Below, one piece after another: positions 9,503-18,736 of a stretch of DNA of 64,000 bases (the stretch's first letter is position 1; each line of letters opens with the position of its first letter). Made by a program: the position numbers and the translations under genes. The stretch is from Terriglobia bacterium (GTDB lineage: Bacteria; Acidobacteriota; Terriglobia; Bryobacterales; Bryobacteraceae). A model generated the notes under the pieces. That model saw only the letters and a list, made by a program, of their open reading frames with translations. It searched no databases and was not told where the DNA came from. The stretch covers positions 33,403 through 97,402 of the forward strand of contig JAIQFS010000024.1 in assembly GCA_020073145.1 (NCBI GenBank), given 5' to 3'.

Positions 9503-10566
9503 TAAGCGAGCTTCTCCAGCACCGCGTTGGTGACTTCTTCCGTGCTGCTCTTGCCGCCGAGATCGGGTGTTCGCGTTTTGCCTTCGGCGAGCACCGCGGC
9601 CACGGCGGCTTCCACTGCGCGCGCCGCGGCCCCCATTTCCAGGTGCTCGAGCATCATGGCGGCAGTGAGGATGGCGGCCAGCGGATTCACCACGCCCTTG
9701 CCGGCAATGTCCGGGGCCGACCCGTGCACCGGCTCGAACATGGAGGGGAAGCGGCGCTGCGGATCGAGATTGGCGCTCGCGGCGAGCCCCATGCTTCCGA
9801 TGATGGCGGCCGAGAGGTCGCTCAAGATATCGCAAAACAGATTCGATCCGACGACCACGTCGAAGCTCTCGGGGCGGCGGACGAAGTTCATGGCCGCGGC
9901 GTCCACCAGCAGGGATTCGGTCTCGACGTCGGGAAACTGGGCGGCGACCTCCTGAAACGTGCGATCCCACAGCACCATGCTATAGCCCTGGGCGTTGGAC
10001 TTGGTGATGGAGGTGACGCGCTTCTTCTTGTTGCGCTGCGCGGCCAGCTCGAACGCGAACTTGACGATGCGCTCGATGCCGCGGCGCGTGAACACCGAAG
10101 TCTGGATGGCGACTTCCTCGGGCTGGTGCTGGTACACGAATCCGCCCACCTGCGCGTATTCGCCTTCGGTGTTCTCGCGCACCACGACGAAGTCGATGTC
10201 TCCCCCTTTTCGGCCCGCCAGAGGCGAGGGCACTCCTGGGTAGAGGTAAGCCGGGCGCACGTTGGCGTACTGGTCGAAGGCGCGGCGAATGGGCAGCAGC
10301 AGGCCGTTGAGCGTGGTGTGGTCCGGGATCTGCGGATGTCCCACCGCGCCCAGGTAGATGGCGTCGCAGGGCTGCATCAAATCGATGGCGCCGGCGGGCA
10401 TCATGCGGCCCCAGCGAAAGTAGTGTTCGGCGCCCCAGTCGAAATCCTGAAAGGCGAAGTTGACCTGGTGCTTGCGGCCGATCTGCTCAAGGACGCGCTT
10501 GCCCTGCGGGATGACCTCGGTGCCCACGCCGTCGCCGGCGATCACCGCGATGGTGAACGTTCTCAT
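9502..10566 (-). CDS. Tartrate/D-malate dehydrogenase-type decarboxylating dehydrogenase
   Basis: A 354-residue member of the isocitrate/isopropylmalate dehydrogenase superfamily. MRTFTIAVIAGDGVGTEVIP is the usual nucleotide-domain start. FDWGAEHYFRWGRMMP, GLLLPIRRAFDQYANVRP and DFVVVRENTEGEYAQVGG fit the tartrate dehydrogenase/D-malate dehydrogenase branch (TtuC/DmlA) better than LeuB or Icd. EPVHGSAPDIAGKGVVNP is the conserved C-terminal metal and cofactor region. It would oxidise a 2-hydroxy acid such as D-malate or tartrate with NAD and release CO2. A TAAAAT box lies a short way upstream. Confidence 0.85.
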   Translation of the reverse strand: MRTFTIAVIAGDGVGTEVIPQGKRVLEQIGRKHQVNFAFQDFDWGAEHYFRWGRMMPAGAIDLMQPCDAIYLGAVGHPQIPDHTTLNGLLLPIRRAFDQYANVRPAYLYPGVPSPLAGRKGGDIDFVVVRENTEGEYAQVGGFVYQHQPEEVAIQTSVFTRRGIERIVKFAFELAAQRNKKKRVTSITKSNAQGYSMVLWDRTFQEVAAQFPDVETESLLVDAAAMNFVRRPESFDVVVGSNLFCDILSDLSAAIIGSMGLAASANLDPQRRFPSMFEPVHGSAPDIAGKGVVNPLAAILTAAMMLEHLEMGAAARAVEAAVAAVLAEGKTRTPDLGGKSSTEEVTNAVLEKLA

Positions 10567-10608
10567 GCGTCGAAGTTAATTTTAGCGCCCGGAGCCGCTC
10601 CAAGCATT

Positions 10609-10800
10609 TCATGCGGAATACAGCGTCAGGCCCGGAATGTCGGCAAAGTCCGCGCGGTTGGCGCTCCACAGGCGCGCGTTTCGATTGATGGCGCAGGCGG
10701 CGATGGCCAGATCGATTTCCGGTCCGTGCGGCCGCCGGACCGCGCGGTACAGCCGGGCGCTGAGCGCGGCCCGCGGGCCTGCGTCCCCTCTCCCAAGTAC
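10609..10800 (-). pseudogene. Remnant of a VapC-type PIN-domain toxin
   Basis: The minus strand encodes ARLYRAVRRPHGPEIDLAIAA, then ACAINRNARLWSANRADFAD and IPGLTLYSA before TGA 10609-10611. This matches the last 55-60 residues of a VapC PIN-domain toxin, including the conserved D and NRADF motif. Further upstream the open frame no longer looks like a PIN domain and has no start. The N-terminal half and the antitoxin are missing, so it is a decayed fragment. Confidence 0.6.
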
Positions 10801-10833
10801 GCCTGGCGCTACAATGAACCTGGGAAAAGGGGG

Positions 10834-11058
10834 ATGAACATGCTCACGATCACGGCCGAGAGCGCCTCCGTCCGTTGGGACAGCAAGAAGAAGAACTGGA
10901 CCGCCAGCATCAAAGTGGGGGCCGAGGTCATCCGGCGCTCGCCCGAGAGGCCCCTTCCGCAGAATGCCGGCGACGACGTGCTGCGCGCCTCAGTCATTCA
11001 GATCGCCAAGGACGAAGGCTACGAGATCGCTGCGGAGCGGGTGCTGATCGAGCGCTAG
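10834..11058 (+). CDS. Small hypothetical protein, 74 residues
   Basis: ATG 10834 follows a strong purine-rich site (AAAAGGGGG). The protein MNMLTITAESASVRWDSKK has a short N-terminal strand-rich part and a C-terminal helix (ASVIQIAKDEGYEIAAERVL), with no membrane segment or signal peptide. Balanced composition and a good ribosome-binding site favour real coding. A TACAAT box lies at about 10810-10815. The family is not recognised. Confidence 0.6.
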   Translation: MNMLTITAESASVRWDSKKKNWTASIKVGAEVIRRSPERPLPQNAGDDVLRASVIQIAKDEGYEIAAERVLIER

Positions 11059-11101
11059 GCGGCTGCCCACGGGCGCTCGGCAGGCGCAAGCCCGCGCCAC
11101 G

Positions 11102-12565
11102 CTACACCGCCCACGACGTGTCGGCGGCTGCGGGCATCAGGACGAGGCCGCGTTCTCCCAGCCGCATCAACGGCAAACGGAAGCCGTCCACCAGCGCCAT
11201 CCAGGCTGCTTCGGTCAGGTCTTCGGAGACTCCGGCGGTGGTCCAGCGGGAGCCGGATTGGAACCAGTCGAGGGCCACGCGCACGCGGGCCGCGCAGCCC
11301 TCGATCGGCCCGATCGGCCGGACGCGGTAGCCGGTCACGTGCATGGCGGCGATGGCCGGATAGAGCGCGAACAGACACTGGCGGAGCGACCGTTCGAGGG
11401 CGTCCACGGGGCCGGCACCCTGTTCGGATTCGGAGCGGATCGCGTCGCCCACGCGCACAGTGGCGGTGGCGGTGCTGATGGCCTCTCCATACAGAGCGGA
11501 ATGGCTGGTCACTTCATAGCGTTCGGCTTCGAAGGGGCGGAGGTCGGGGCAGAGCGCCTCCCGGACCAGCAATTCGAGCGTGCCGGGGGCGGTGCGCAAA
11601 TCGTATCCGAGGGACTCCAGCAGGCGCATACGGTCGATCACGAATCGCCGCTCGAAGCTCTTCAAGCGCCGGTTCAGCCGGACATCGACGGTGTGCAAGA
11701 GAGCCTCGTCGTCCGGCGGGGTCTGACGCCGCGGCGGCGGTACGCCGGCGTCGGCCACGAAACGGGCGACTCCGGGCATCCCTTCCAGATTGTCCGGCCC
11801 CACCACGGTGTGGCCCAGCTTGTACTCCAGGTTGGCGATGATCGAGCAGAGATTGGCGCTACCGCCTCCGGGGCCGTAGGCATTGACGGAGCCTTCGACG
11901 TGGGTAAACCCCTGCTCCACGGCCTCCAACGTATTGGCGACGGCGAGATCGGACTCATCCTGCGCCCGGATGCCCAGCGTGCCTTCGAACCGCTTCCGCA
12001 CTTCCAGGCAGATTTCGCGCATCACGTGAGGCAGGGTGCCGCCGGCGGAATCGCACAGGCAGAGCACATCCGCCCCGCTGGCTTTGGCGGTTTCCAGTAT
12101 GCCCAGGGCGAAGTGCGGATCGGCCTGGTAGCCGTCGAAGAAATCTTCGGCGCGGAAAATCACGCAGCGGCCGCGCGACTTCAGGTAGCTCACGGCTTCG
12201 CCGAGCCGGTGGCAATACTCCTGGAGACCGAGCGGACCGGCGTGCCAGCCGCAGCCGGACAGGGCCACCACGGGTGTTCCGGCATCGAGCAGGAATCGGA
12301 CGGCCGCGTCGGTTTCGAGAGATTGTCGAATGGCATCGAGACGCAGGGACGCGACCAGGCGTGCGTGCGCGAGGTGGCACTCCTGGCGGGCGCGGGTGAA
12401 CAACTCACGGACGCTTGGATCGGCAGCCGGACAGCCCGCATCCACGTAGTCGATGCCCAGCCGGTCGAGCCGGCGGACGATGGCCAGCCGGTCGTCCACG
12501 CGAAAGACCAGCTCGTGCCGCTCGGGATTGTGCCCGAGGGTATGATCCAGGGCCGAGATTCTCAT
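11102..12565 (-). CDS. Citramalate-synthase-like protein lacking metal-binding residues
   Basis: A 487-residue protein with the full CimA layout: an HMGL-like TIM barrel (about residues 1-270), a linker, and a C-terminal LeuA-dimer regulatory domain (GAGPVDALERSLRQCLFALYP, WTTAGVSEDLTEAAWMALVDG). Strong CimA-like stretches are DFFDGYQADPHFAL and SANLCSIIANLEYKLGH. The catalytic motif DxTLRDG is replaced by DHTLGHN, and the HxHND metal site by RAQDESD. Both metal-ligand histidines and the catalytic Arg are therefore gone. The fold is probably intact but ordinary aldol condensation is unlikely. It is the last gene of the oxidoreductase operon, overlapping the previous gene by ATGA. A regulatory or altered role is inference. 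Confidence 0.75.
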   Translation of the reverse strand: MRISALDHTLGHNPERHELVFRVDDRLAIVRRLDRLGIDYVDAGCPAADPSVRELFTRARQECHLAHARLVASLRLDAIRQSLETDAAVRFLLDAGTPVVALSGCGWHAGPLGLQEYCHRLGEAVSYLKSRGRCVIFRAEDFFDGYQADPHFALGILETAKASGADVLCLCDSAGGTLPHVMREICLEVRKRFEGTLGIRAQDESDLAVANTLEAVEQGFTHVEGSVNAYGPGGGSANLCSIIANLEYKLGHTVVGPDNLEGMPGVARFVADAGVPPPRRQTPPDDEALLHTVDVRLNRRLKSFERRFVIDRMRLLESLGYDLRTAPGTLELLVREALCPDLRPFEAERYEVTSHSALYGEAISTATATVRVGDAIRSESEQGAGPVDALERSLRQCLFALYPAIAAMHVTGYRVRPIGPIEGCAARVRVALDWFQSGSRWTTAGVSEDLTEAAWMALVDGFRLPLMRLGERGLVLMPAAADTSWAV

Positions 12566-14001
12566 GAAGCCACCTCCTGCCGGGCCGCCTGGCGCCCGCG
12601 CGCTAATGCAGCCAGATCGATCTCCAACCACTTCGGGCTGCGCACCAGCTTGCGCAGCACGTTCGGAACCTGGGATTCGAAGGGCACGGGAGCGGCTTCC
12701 AGCAGCGCGCCCAGCATGGCGATATTGGCGGCGCGCGCGCCGCCCAATCCGTCCGCCAGTTGCGCAAAAGGCGCGGCGATCAGCGTGACGTCCGGGCGGA
12801 GGCAATCGGCCGGGCAGGCCGCGCCATTGTAGATCACCAGGCCGTGCGGCTCCACGGTGGGGAGGAACTTGCGCAGCGACGGTTCATTCATCGCCAGCAG
12901 CACGTTGGGCCGCAACACCAGCGGAGAAGCAATGGGCCGGGTGGCAATCCGCACGTGGCAGTTGGAGGTGCCCGAGCGCATCTCCGGCCCATACGACGGC
13001 AGCCACGACACCTGCAACCCGGAAGCCAGCCCGGCTTCGGCCAGGACTTCGCCCAGCAGCAGGACACCTTGTCCGCCGAATCCAGCCACCTTGACGGCCA
13101 GCTCCACCGGCTCGCGTGCCGCAGGGCCGCCGACTGTGGGGCCTGGGTCGTCTTGCTCGAGGCCGAGAATCCCCGGGATCTTGTCCAAAGCCGGGGGAGC
13201 CGCCGACGCGGGACGCACAGGCGCGTCCTTGGTGCGATCGCGAACCACACCCAGCGGAAACGTCTTCACCAGTTCCTCGGCAACCCAATGCTGCGCCTCC
13301 ACAGGGTCCTTTTTCCAGATGGTCGGGCAGGGCGAGAGCACTTCGATGAGGGAGAAACCCTGCCCGCGCATCTGAACTTCCAGCGCGCGGCGTACCGCCC
13401 GCGCGGCGGCCATGATCTGTTTGTTCGATCCCAACGCCACGCGTTCCAGATAAACCGGAGCGTCCAGGGCGTTGAGCAGCTCGCAGACTTTAATGGGACT
13501 GCCTTCATTCCAGACGTTGCGGCCAAACGGGGAGGTGGTGCTCTTCTGGCCTACCAGAGTGGTGGGCGCCATCTGCCCGCCGGTCATTCCATAAATGGCG
13601 TTGTTGACGAAAAAGACAGTGATGTTTTCGCCGCGATTGGCGGCGTGCAGGATTTCGGCCGAGCCAATGGCGGCCAGGTCGCCATCGCCCTGGTAGCTGA
13701 TCACGATGCTTTCCGGATGAGCGCGCTTGACCCCGGTGGCCACCGCCGGTGCGCGGCCGTGGGCCACCTGGACGTTGCCCACGTCGAAGTAGTAATAGGC
13801 GAATACCGAGCAGCCCACCGGGCTGACCAGAATGGCGCGATTCTGGATGCCGAGTTCGTCGATGGCGCGGGCCACCAGCTTGTGGACAATGCCGTGACCG
13901 CACCCGGGGCAGTAGTGCGTCTGGTGCTGCAACTCTCCCTTCCGCTCATAGAGGGAGTAGAAGCTGTGGGGCTTCTCATGGAGGACGGCGAATTCAGGCA
14001 T
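12562..14001 (-). CDS. 2-oxoacid:ferredoxin oxidoreductase, fused beta-gamma subunit
   Basis: A 479-residue fusion. Residues 1 to about 280 are the thiamine-diphosphate beta subunit: CPGCGHG near the start, [12 protein letters not shown] and [17 protein letters not shown] form the TPP/Mg site. After a Pro/Ala-rich linker, residues about 300-479 form the gamma subunit ([40 protein letters not shown]). With the alpha subunit and ferredoxin next to it, it would convert a 2-oxoacid and CoA to acyl-CoA, CO2 and reduced ferredoxin, or run in reverse. Sequence style is nearest to Vor/Kor enzymes. It overlaps the alpha gene by eight bases. Confidence 0.88.
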   Translation of the reverse strand: MPEFAVLHEKPHSFYSLYERKGELQHQTHYCPGCGHGIVHKLVARAIDELGIQNRAILVSPVGCSVFAYYYFDVGNVQVAHGRAPAVATGVKRAHPESIVISYQGDGDLAAIGSAEILHAANRGENITVFFVNNAIYGMTGGQMAPTTLVGQKSTTSPFGRNVWNEGSPIKVCELLNALDAPVYLERVALGSNKQIMAAARAVRRALEVQMRGQGFSLIEVLSPCPTIWKKDPVEAQHWVAEELVKTFPLGVVRDRTKDAPVRPASAAPPALDKIPGILGLEQDDPGPTVGGPAAREPVELAVKVAGFGGQGVLLLGEVLAEAGLASGLQVSWLPSYGPEMRSGTSNCHVRIATRPIASPLVLRPNVLLAMNEPSLRKFLPTVEPHGLVIYNGAACPADCLRPDVTLIAAPFAQLADGLGGARAANIAMLGALLEAAPVPFESQVPNVLRKLVRSPKWLEIDLAALARGRQAARQEVAS

Positions 14002-15073
14002 GGATCACCTCCGGCGCGCGGACGTGCTTCAGGAGCGCGTCGCGCACAAACCCCAGCACGGCGTCGGTGGCGGGCACGTTGCCGCCGACCCGGCTATAGA
14101 ACTCGATGGGCCGCCGGCCTTCCAGCGCCAGCCGCACGTCATCCAACATCTGGCCGGTGCTCATCTCCACCACGGCGAATGCCTGCGCGTGACGCGCCAA
14201 CCGCCGGATCTCCTCCGTTGGGAAGGGGTACAGCGAGATCGGCCGCAGCAAACCCACGCGCATTCCTTCGGCCCGCGCAGCTTCCACCACTTCCTTCAGG
14301 ACGCGGCCGACGATCCCGTAGCCCACCAGGACGATATCGGCGTCCTGGGTCTCGCGCGATTCGAAGCGTACGGCATCCTGCTCCGCGCGGCGATACTTGG
14401 CCTCCAACTTGCGCACGTGCGCTTCGAGCACATCGGGTTCCAGGTAAATGGAGGTCACCAGGTTGCGGCGGGTCTCAGCCGTGCCGGTCACTGCCCAGGC
14501 CGGGGCGGACGGCATCACCGCGGCGTCCGGAAAGGCCACCGGTTCCATCATCTGCCCGATGTAGCCATCGGCCAGCACCACCACGGGATTGCGATAGGTA
14601 TCGGCGAGATCGAAGGCCAGCAGGGTCAAGTCGCACATCTCCTGGACGGAATCCGGCGCGAGGACCAGCGTGCGGTAATTACCATGGCCGCCGCACTTGA
14701 CCACCTGGTGATAGTCGCCCTGCTCGGGTGCGATGTTGCCCAACCCGGGACCGCCACGCATGATGTCGGCCACCACGCAGGGAAGCTCGGAGCCGGCCAG
14801 GTAGCTGAAACCCTCCTGCATGAGGCTCACGCCCGGGCCGCTGGAAGCAGTCATGGAGCGCACGCCGGCCGAGGCCGCGCCATAGATCATGTTGATGGCG
14901 GCCACCTCGCTTTCGGCCTGCAGGAACACGCCGCCGGCTTGCGGCATATAGAGAGCCGCGGCTTCGGCGATTTCGCTGGCGGGCGTGATGGGATAGCCGT
15001 AAAAGGCCCGGCAGCCGCCAAGAATGGCGGCCTTCACGATGGCCTCATTCCCCTTGATGAGTTCTCTGCGCAT
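13994..15073 (-). CDS. 2-oxoacid:ferredoxin oxidoreductase alpha subunit (VorB/KorA-like)
   Basis: A 359-residue pyrimidine-binding/transketolase-like alpha subunit. [35 protein letters not shown] and [20 protein letters not shown] are family hallmarks. The C-terminal third ([19 protein letters not shown]) is the usual domain II. Substrate choice between branched-chain 2-oxoacids and 2-oxoglutarate cannot be fixed from the sequence. The start at ATG 15073 has a GGAGGGG site upstream, and the gene lies 30 bases after the ferredoxin gene. Confidence 0.88.
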   Translation of the reverse strand: MRRELIKGNEAIVKAAILGGCRAFYGYPITPASEIAEAAALYMPQAGGVFLQAESEVAAINMIYGAASAGVRSMTASSGPGVSLMQEGFSYLAGSELPCVVADIMRGGPGLGNIAPEQGDYHQVVKCGGHGNYRTLVLAPDSVQEMCDLTLLAFDLADTYRNPVVVLADGYIGQMMEPVAFPDAAVMPSAPAWAVTGTAETRRNLVTSIYLEPDVLEAHVRKLEAKYRRAEQDAVRFESRETQDADIVLVGYGIVGRVLKEVVEAARAEGMRVGLLRPISLYPFPTEEIRRLARHAQAFAVVEMSTGQMLDDVRLALEGRRPIEFYSRVGGNVPATDAVLGFVRDALLKHVRAPEVIHA

Positions 15074-15103
15074 GGGCCCCTCCTTGTTCCGCGCCGTTAT
15101 CGT

Positions 15104-15358
15104 TCAAGCCGCCTGCGCCACCGGGCGAGCTTCCGCCTTCAACCGCCACACCACAATCGCGCCAGGCTCGGGGCAGGCGAAGTAACAGATGCCGCACCCG
15201 GTACACCCTTCGCCCGAATAGGTGGCGGGGTGATAGCCGTACCGGTTCAGATGGGAGGCGAGCGCCAAAACCTTCGGCGGACAAGCTTCCACACAAAGCC
15301 CGCAGCCTTTGCACTCTTCCGAATCCAGATCCACGCGTCCGCGGTCGCCGGTTTTCAT
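15104..15358 (-). CDS. 2[4Fe-4S] ferredoxin, delta subunit of the oxidoreductase
   Basis: An 84-residue protein with two complete 4Fe-4S motifs, [12 protein letters not shown] and [12 protein letters not shown]. It serves as electron-transfer subunit or partner of the 2-oxoacid oxidoreductase encoded directly downstream. ATG 15358 overlaps the stop of the acetyltransferase gene. The open frame continues upstream as a shadow of that gene, so this ATG is the natural start. Confidence 0.9.
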   Translation of the reverse strand: MKTGDRGRVDLDSEECKGCGLCVEACPPKVLALASHLNRYGYHPATYSGEGCTGCGICYFACPEPGAIVVWRLKAEARPVAQAA

Positions 15359-15828
15359 GTCTCCCTCCCCCACAACCAGTACACGTACTCGGCTTCTTCC
15401 AGATCTTCCCAAACGGGCTCGAACCCGAATTTCAACAGGCCGTGGCGTGCGCCCAGGTCGTGCGTGTTGATGAACACCGAGATGCGCTGGTAGCCCGCGT
15501 TCCGGGCTTCTTCCAGGGCAGCCCGGCACAGCGCGGTGGCAATTCCCTGTCGCCGGAAATCCTGGTGGACGAAGCACATCAGTTCCGCGGCGTCGGCGTC
15601 TACGGCGAGCAGCGCCAGGTGTCCCGCCAGCTTGCCGTCCACGAAGGCCCCCAAGTTGACCGAATCGCGCAACGTAGCCAGCCAGACATGACGACGCGAA
15701 GGTTCCTTGGGCGGCAGGCCCAGCGCTTCACTGAGCGGCGCGAACGTCGCGTACATCTCTTCCAAGAGCGGCTGGTCCTCGTCCGTCAGCCGCCGCACTT
15801 GAGTCTGCAGAGCCGTCTGTGCCCGCAT
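15355..15828 (-). CDS. GNAT-family N-acetyltransferase
   Basis: A 157-residue single-domain GNAT protein. The acetyl-CoA loop is visible as [20 protein letters not shown], and the C-terminal half has the usual [20 protein letters not shown]. The substrate is unknown. Its position between a CoA-transferase (12 bases upstream) and the ferredoxin gene (overlapping) suggests it is part of the same operon, perhaps modifying an operon product or using its acyl-CoA. Confidence 0.8.
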   Translation of the reverse strand: MRAQTALQTQVRRLTDEDQPLLEEMYATFAPLSEALGLPPKEPSRRHVWLATLRDSVNLGAFVDGKLAGHLALLAVDADAAELMCFVHQDFRRQGIATALCRAALEEARNAGYQRISVFINTHDLGARHGLLKFGFEPVWEDLEEAEYVYWLWGRET

Positions 15829-15840
15829 AGACCACCTCCT

Positions 15841-17160
15841 CTACACCACCAAAGCCGGATTGCGGTCCAGGTAATGCGCCTGGGCCGCGAAGCCGTACAA
15901 TTCGTCGCGGAACTTGGGATGCGCGATGGCAATCAGCGCCTCGGACCGCTGCCGGAGCGTCTTCCCATGCAAGTAAGCCACGCCGTATTCCGTCACCACG
16001 TAATGAACGTCGGCGCGCGTGGTGACGACGCCGGCGCCGGGATCGAGCATCGGCACGATCCGCGAAACGGCGCCGCCCTTGGCGGTTGACGGGAGGGTGA
16101 TGATCGGCTTGCCGCCCTTGGACCGTGCGGCGCCGCGAATGAAATCCAACTGGCCGCCGAACCCGCTATACGGCCGGGTGCCGATGGAATCGGAGCAGAC
16201 CTGGCCGGTGACGTCCACCTGAATGGCTGAGTTGATGGCCACCATGCGGTCGTTTTGAGCGATGACAAACGGGTCGTTGGTGTATTGAGTCGGGTGCAGC
16301 TCGAAGATGGGGTTTTCGTGGACGAACGCAAAGAGCTTCTTCGTCCCCAGCACGAAGCCCACCACGATCTTCCCGCGGTGCAGTGTCTTCCAGTCGCCGG
16401 TGATCACACCGCTCTCAATCAGCGGAATGACTCCGTCGGAGCACATCTCGCTATGGATGCCGAGGTCCCGCTTGTCGCCCAGGCAGGCCAGCACGGCCTC
16501 GGGAATGCCGCCGATCCCCACTTGCAGAGTGGCGCCGTCAGGAATGAGAGAGGCCACATGTTCCCCAATGCGGCGCTGCAAGTCGGTGAAAGGCTCAGGC
16601 TGCAGTTCCAACAAAGGCCGGTCGGTCTCGACGATCGCCGAGACCTTGCTCACGTGGAGGAACGAGTCGCCAAAGGTCCGCGGCATGCGGTGGTTGACCT
16701 CGGCGATCACGTGGCGCGCACAACGCGCCGCGTTGAGCGTGCAATCCACACCCACCCCCAGGCTCATGTAGCCGTGCTCATCGGGAGGCGACAACTGCAT
16801 CAGCACCACGTCCAGCGGAAGCTCCCCGGAGCAGAACAGTTGCTCGATCTCGCCCAGCATGATGGGCGTGTAATCCGCGCGTCCGGCAGCCACCGCTTCG
16901 CGCACGTTGGCGCCCAAAAACAACCCGTTGTGGCGGAAGTGCCCGTCGTACTGCGGCATCGTGTAATCGGCGTGGCCCAAGGTGAGCAGGTGGAGGATTT
17001 CCACGTCGTGCAGTGCAGCGGCGCGGCCGAGCAACGCCTGCGTCAGGACGGCCGGCGCCGCACAGCCCGGGTGGACATAGACCCGGTCGCCGGAGTGAAT
17101 CATCTCGAGGGCTCGGTCCGCAGTCGTGAGCTTCTGCCGGTACGGCTCAATCCAGTTCAT
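15841..17160 (-). CDS. Acetyl-CoA hydrolase/4-hydroxybutyrate CoA-transferase-like enzyme
   Basis: A 439-residue family I CoA-transferase. The catalytic Glu is E238 in GIHSEMCSDG. VGIGGIPEAVLACLGDKRD and YSGFGGQLDFIRGA are CoA-binding motifs of the Cat1/Cat2/AbfT group. The frame could open at 17205, but ATG 17160 (MNWIEPYRQKL) has a GGGAGG site seven bases upstream. It would move CoA between acyl-CoA and a free acid such as acetate, and as first gene of the operon could act on the acyl-CoA of the oxidoreductase. That link is inference. Confidence 0.85.
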   Translation of the reverse strand: MNWIEPYRQKLTTADRALEMIHSGDRVYVHPGCAAPAVLTQALLGRAAALHDVEILHLLTLGHADYTMPQYDGHFRHNGLFLGANVREAVAAGRADYTPIMLGEIEQLFCSGELPLDVVLMQLSPPDEHGYMSLGVGVDCTLNAARCARHVIAEVNHRMPRTFGDSFLHVSKVSAIVETDRPLLELQPEPFTDLQRRIGEHVASLIPDGATLQVGIGGIPEAVLACLGDKRDLGIHSEMCSDGVIPLIESGVITGDWKTLHRGKIVVGFVLGTKKLFAFVHENPIFELHPTQYTNDPFVIAQNDRMVAINSAIQVDVTGQVCSDSIGTRPYSGFGGQLDFIRGAARSKGGKPIITLPSTAKGGAVSRIVPMLDPGAGVVTTRADVHYVVTEYGVAYLHGKTLRQRSEALIAIAHPKFRDELYGFAAQAHYLDRNPALVV

Positions 17161-17241
17161 GACGCCTCCCACCCGGGCCTTGTGCCGGCCGCCAGGGGTA
17201 AGCACCTCTTCGTCGTGGGGCTTTCGCGTTCATCCACTCCG

Positions 17242-17247
17242 ATTATA
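17242..17247 (-). promoter_or_regulatory. Perfect TATAAT -10 box before the oxidoreductase operon
   Basis: The minus strand reads CGGTATAATCGG here, a perfect -10 hexamer about 80 bases upstream of the CoA-transferase start. No good -35 hexamer is seen at the right distance. The site lies just after the Nudix gene, so the six-gene cluster probably has its own promoter. Confidence 0.45.
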
Positions 17248-17273
17248 CCGAATAAAAGAGAGTTTCGGGTCTG

Positions 17274-17825
17274 TTAATCGGTACTAAGGACCCGCGCGTA
17301 GGCGCGGCGGACATTGGCAGGAACAGCGTACCGGTCAAACTCATCGGGTTGGCACCAGGCGACGGCGCGCGACTCCGGGGAAACCTGGAGATCGCCTGCC
17401 GTGGCATGGAAGAGGAAGAGCAGGTCGTGGTGCAGGTGGTAGGGCTCGGAGCGCCGGGCTGGGATGCCATGGACGTCGATTCCCACGAGATGGGCAGGTC
17501 CGTTGACTTGGAGGGAAACTCCTGTTTCTTCAATGACTTCCCGGCGAGCGGCATCCGCGATGGAGGCGTCGGCCGGCTCCACGTGACCACCCGGGGGCAG
17601 CCAGCGGTCGAGGCGGCGATGGTGGACCAGGAGGAGCCCGGTGGCGTCCGGGGCCAAGACCAGGCCCGTGCCGGTGATGTGTCCGGGCGTAAAGTGGCGG
17701 CGGGAAAACGGCTCCGGAGCGGAGGCCAGCAGTTGCAGCACTTGATCGCGACTCTGGAGAGCTTCTTGGTCCGAAGGAGCGTCGAAACCGCGCACGAGCG
17801 CAGCGACGGTCGCGGGATCGATCAC
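17274..17825 (-). CDS. Nudix hydrolase
   Basis: A 183-residue protein with a Nudix box at residues 79-103 (GGHVEPAD...REVIEETGV). It lies in a typical fold with LLLVHHRRLDRWLPPGGH before the box. It would hydrolyse a nucleoside diphosphate linked to another moiety; the substrate is not predictable. It lies five bases after the secreted protein gene upstream, probably cotranscribed with it. Confidence 0.88.
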   Translation of the reverse strand: MIDPATVAALVRGFDAPSDQEALQSRDQVLQLLASAPEPFSRRHFTPGHITGTGLVLAPDATGLLLVHHRRLDRWLPPGGHVEPADASIADAARREVIEETGVSLQVNGPAHLVGIDVHGIPARRSEPYHLHHDLLFLFHATAGDLQVSPESRAVAWCQPDEFDRYAVPANVRRAYARVLSTD

Positions 17826-17830
17826 GCCCT

Positions 17831-18667
17831 CTACCGGGCCCCCAAATGCGTGACGTCCTTTTCGTTTTCGGCGCAGTAGGATTCGATCAGGTCCGTGTCC
17901 GGTAGCAGACGCAGGCCGGTCTTGAAGGTAAACGGCCGCGTGAACGTCTTGGGGTCGTCGATGGTGACCTGCAGATCCATGTGGCCGAAGTCGCGCCGAT
18001 GAAAGCGCTCGGTGACGTGGAGGGCGTCACTGTGGGTGTGGCCGAAAGCATCCAGCCAGCTCCGGTCGTTGAAACCAACGGCGTCGACCACCAGGGCGTC
18101 ACCCTCCCATGTGCCCACGGAGTAGCCCATCCAGGCGGGCTGCATATCTTCGGGATGCTTGCGCCCATCGGTATAGATCTGGCGGAAACTGGTGTCGGCT
18201 TCGTAGAGCAAGGCGATCGCTCCGGGCGTTTGGAGAACCTTGAAGGGAGCCGGGACCAGTTCGCCCATAGGCACTCCCAGCGGCAGACAGTGAGTCTCCG
18301 GGGACTCCTTACCCATGGCGCTGGCGTGCTGTTGGAATATTTGGGCCGCGGCCGGCCGTATAGGGGCTTCCTCGGGCTTGAAATCGGACAGAATATTGAG
18401 AAAGTACTTCGACGGGACATCTTCTCCCAGTCCGTTCGTGCCACCGGGGAGCAGCTTCCCCAGTTCCTCGAGCGGCGCGCCTTCCGCCTGCCATATTCCG
18501 GAGAGGTCCGGCTTGCCGTTGGGGGCGCGGGGCGCCGGCGCAGCCAGGTTGGGCTTGCCGTCCCGCAACCGCGGCGTTCCCGGAACCCGCTGATTCAGCC
18601 ATTGCGTGTGCGCGCCCCCCGCCGCCCCCGCCACGATCACCCAACTCCAGAAAATTCGGTTTCGCAT
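17831..18667 (-). CDS. Secreted protein of the acidobacterial 'GKPDLSGIW' type
   Basis: A 278-residue protein with an N-terminal signal peptide (MRNRIFWSWVIVAGAAGGAH). The segments NGKPDLSGIWQAEG, VGTWEGDALVVDAVGFNDRSW and HVTERFHRRDFGHMDLQVTI are hallmarks of a large secreted family that is expanded in Acidobacteriota and has no known function. No catalytic motif is recognised. Confidence 0.78.
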   Translation of the reverse strand: MRNRIFWSWVIVAGAAGGAHTQWLNQRVPGTPRLRDGKPNLAAPAPRAPNGKPDLSGIWQAEGAPLEELGKLLPGGTNGLGEDVPSKYFLNILSDFKPEEAPIRPAAAQIFQQHASAMGKESPETHCLPLGVPMGELVPAPFKVLQTPGAIALLYEADTSFRQIYTDGRKHPEDMQPAWMGYSVGTWEGDALVVDAVGFNDRSWLDAFGHTHSDALHVTERFHRRDFGHMDLQVTIDDPKTFTRPFTFKTGLRLLPDTDLIESYCAENEKDVTHLGAR

Positions 18668-18736
18668 CGCTCACCCTTCCCTGTGGACCTGCCGTGTGGT
18701 TAGTATACGCAAGAAACGGCCGGCGATTGGGGCCGG

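Noticed and set aside
9643..10830. Long plus-strand frame opposite the tartrate-type dehydrogenase
   Set aside because: It mirrors the codons of the real gene on the other strand; only the last 74 codons, with their own ribosome-binding site, are retained.
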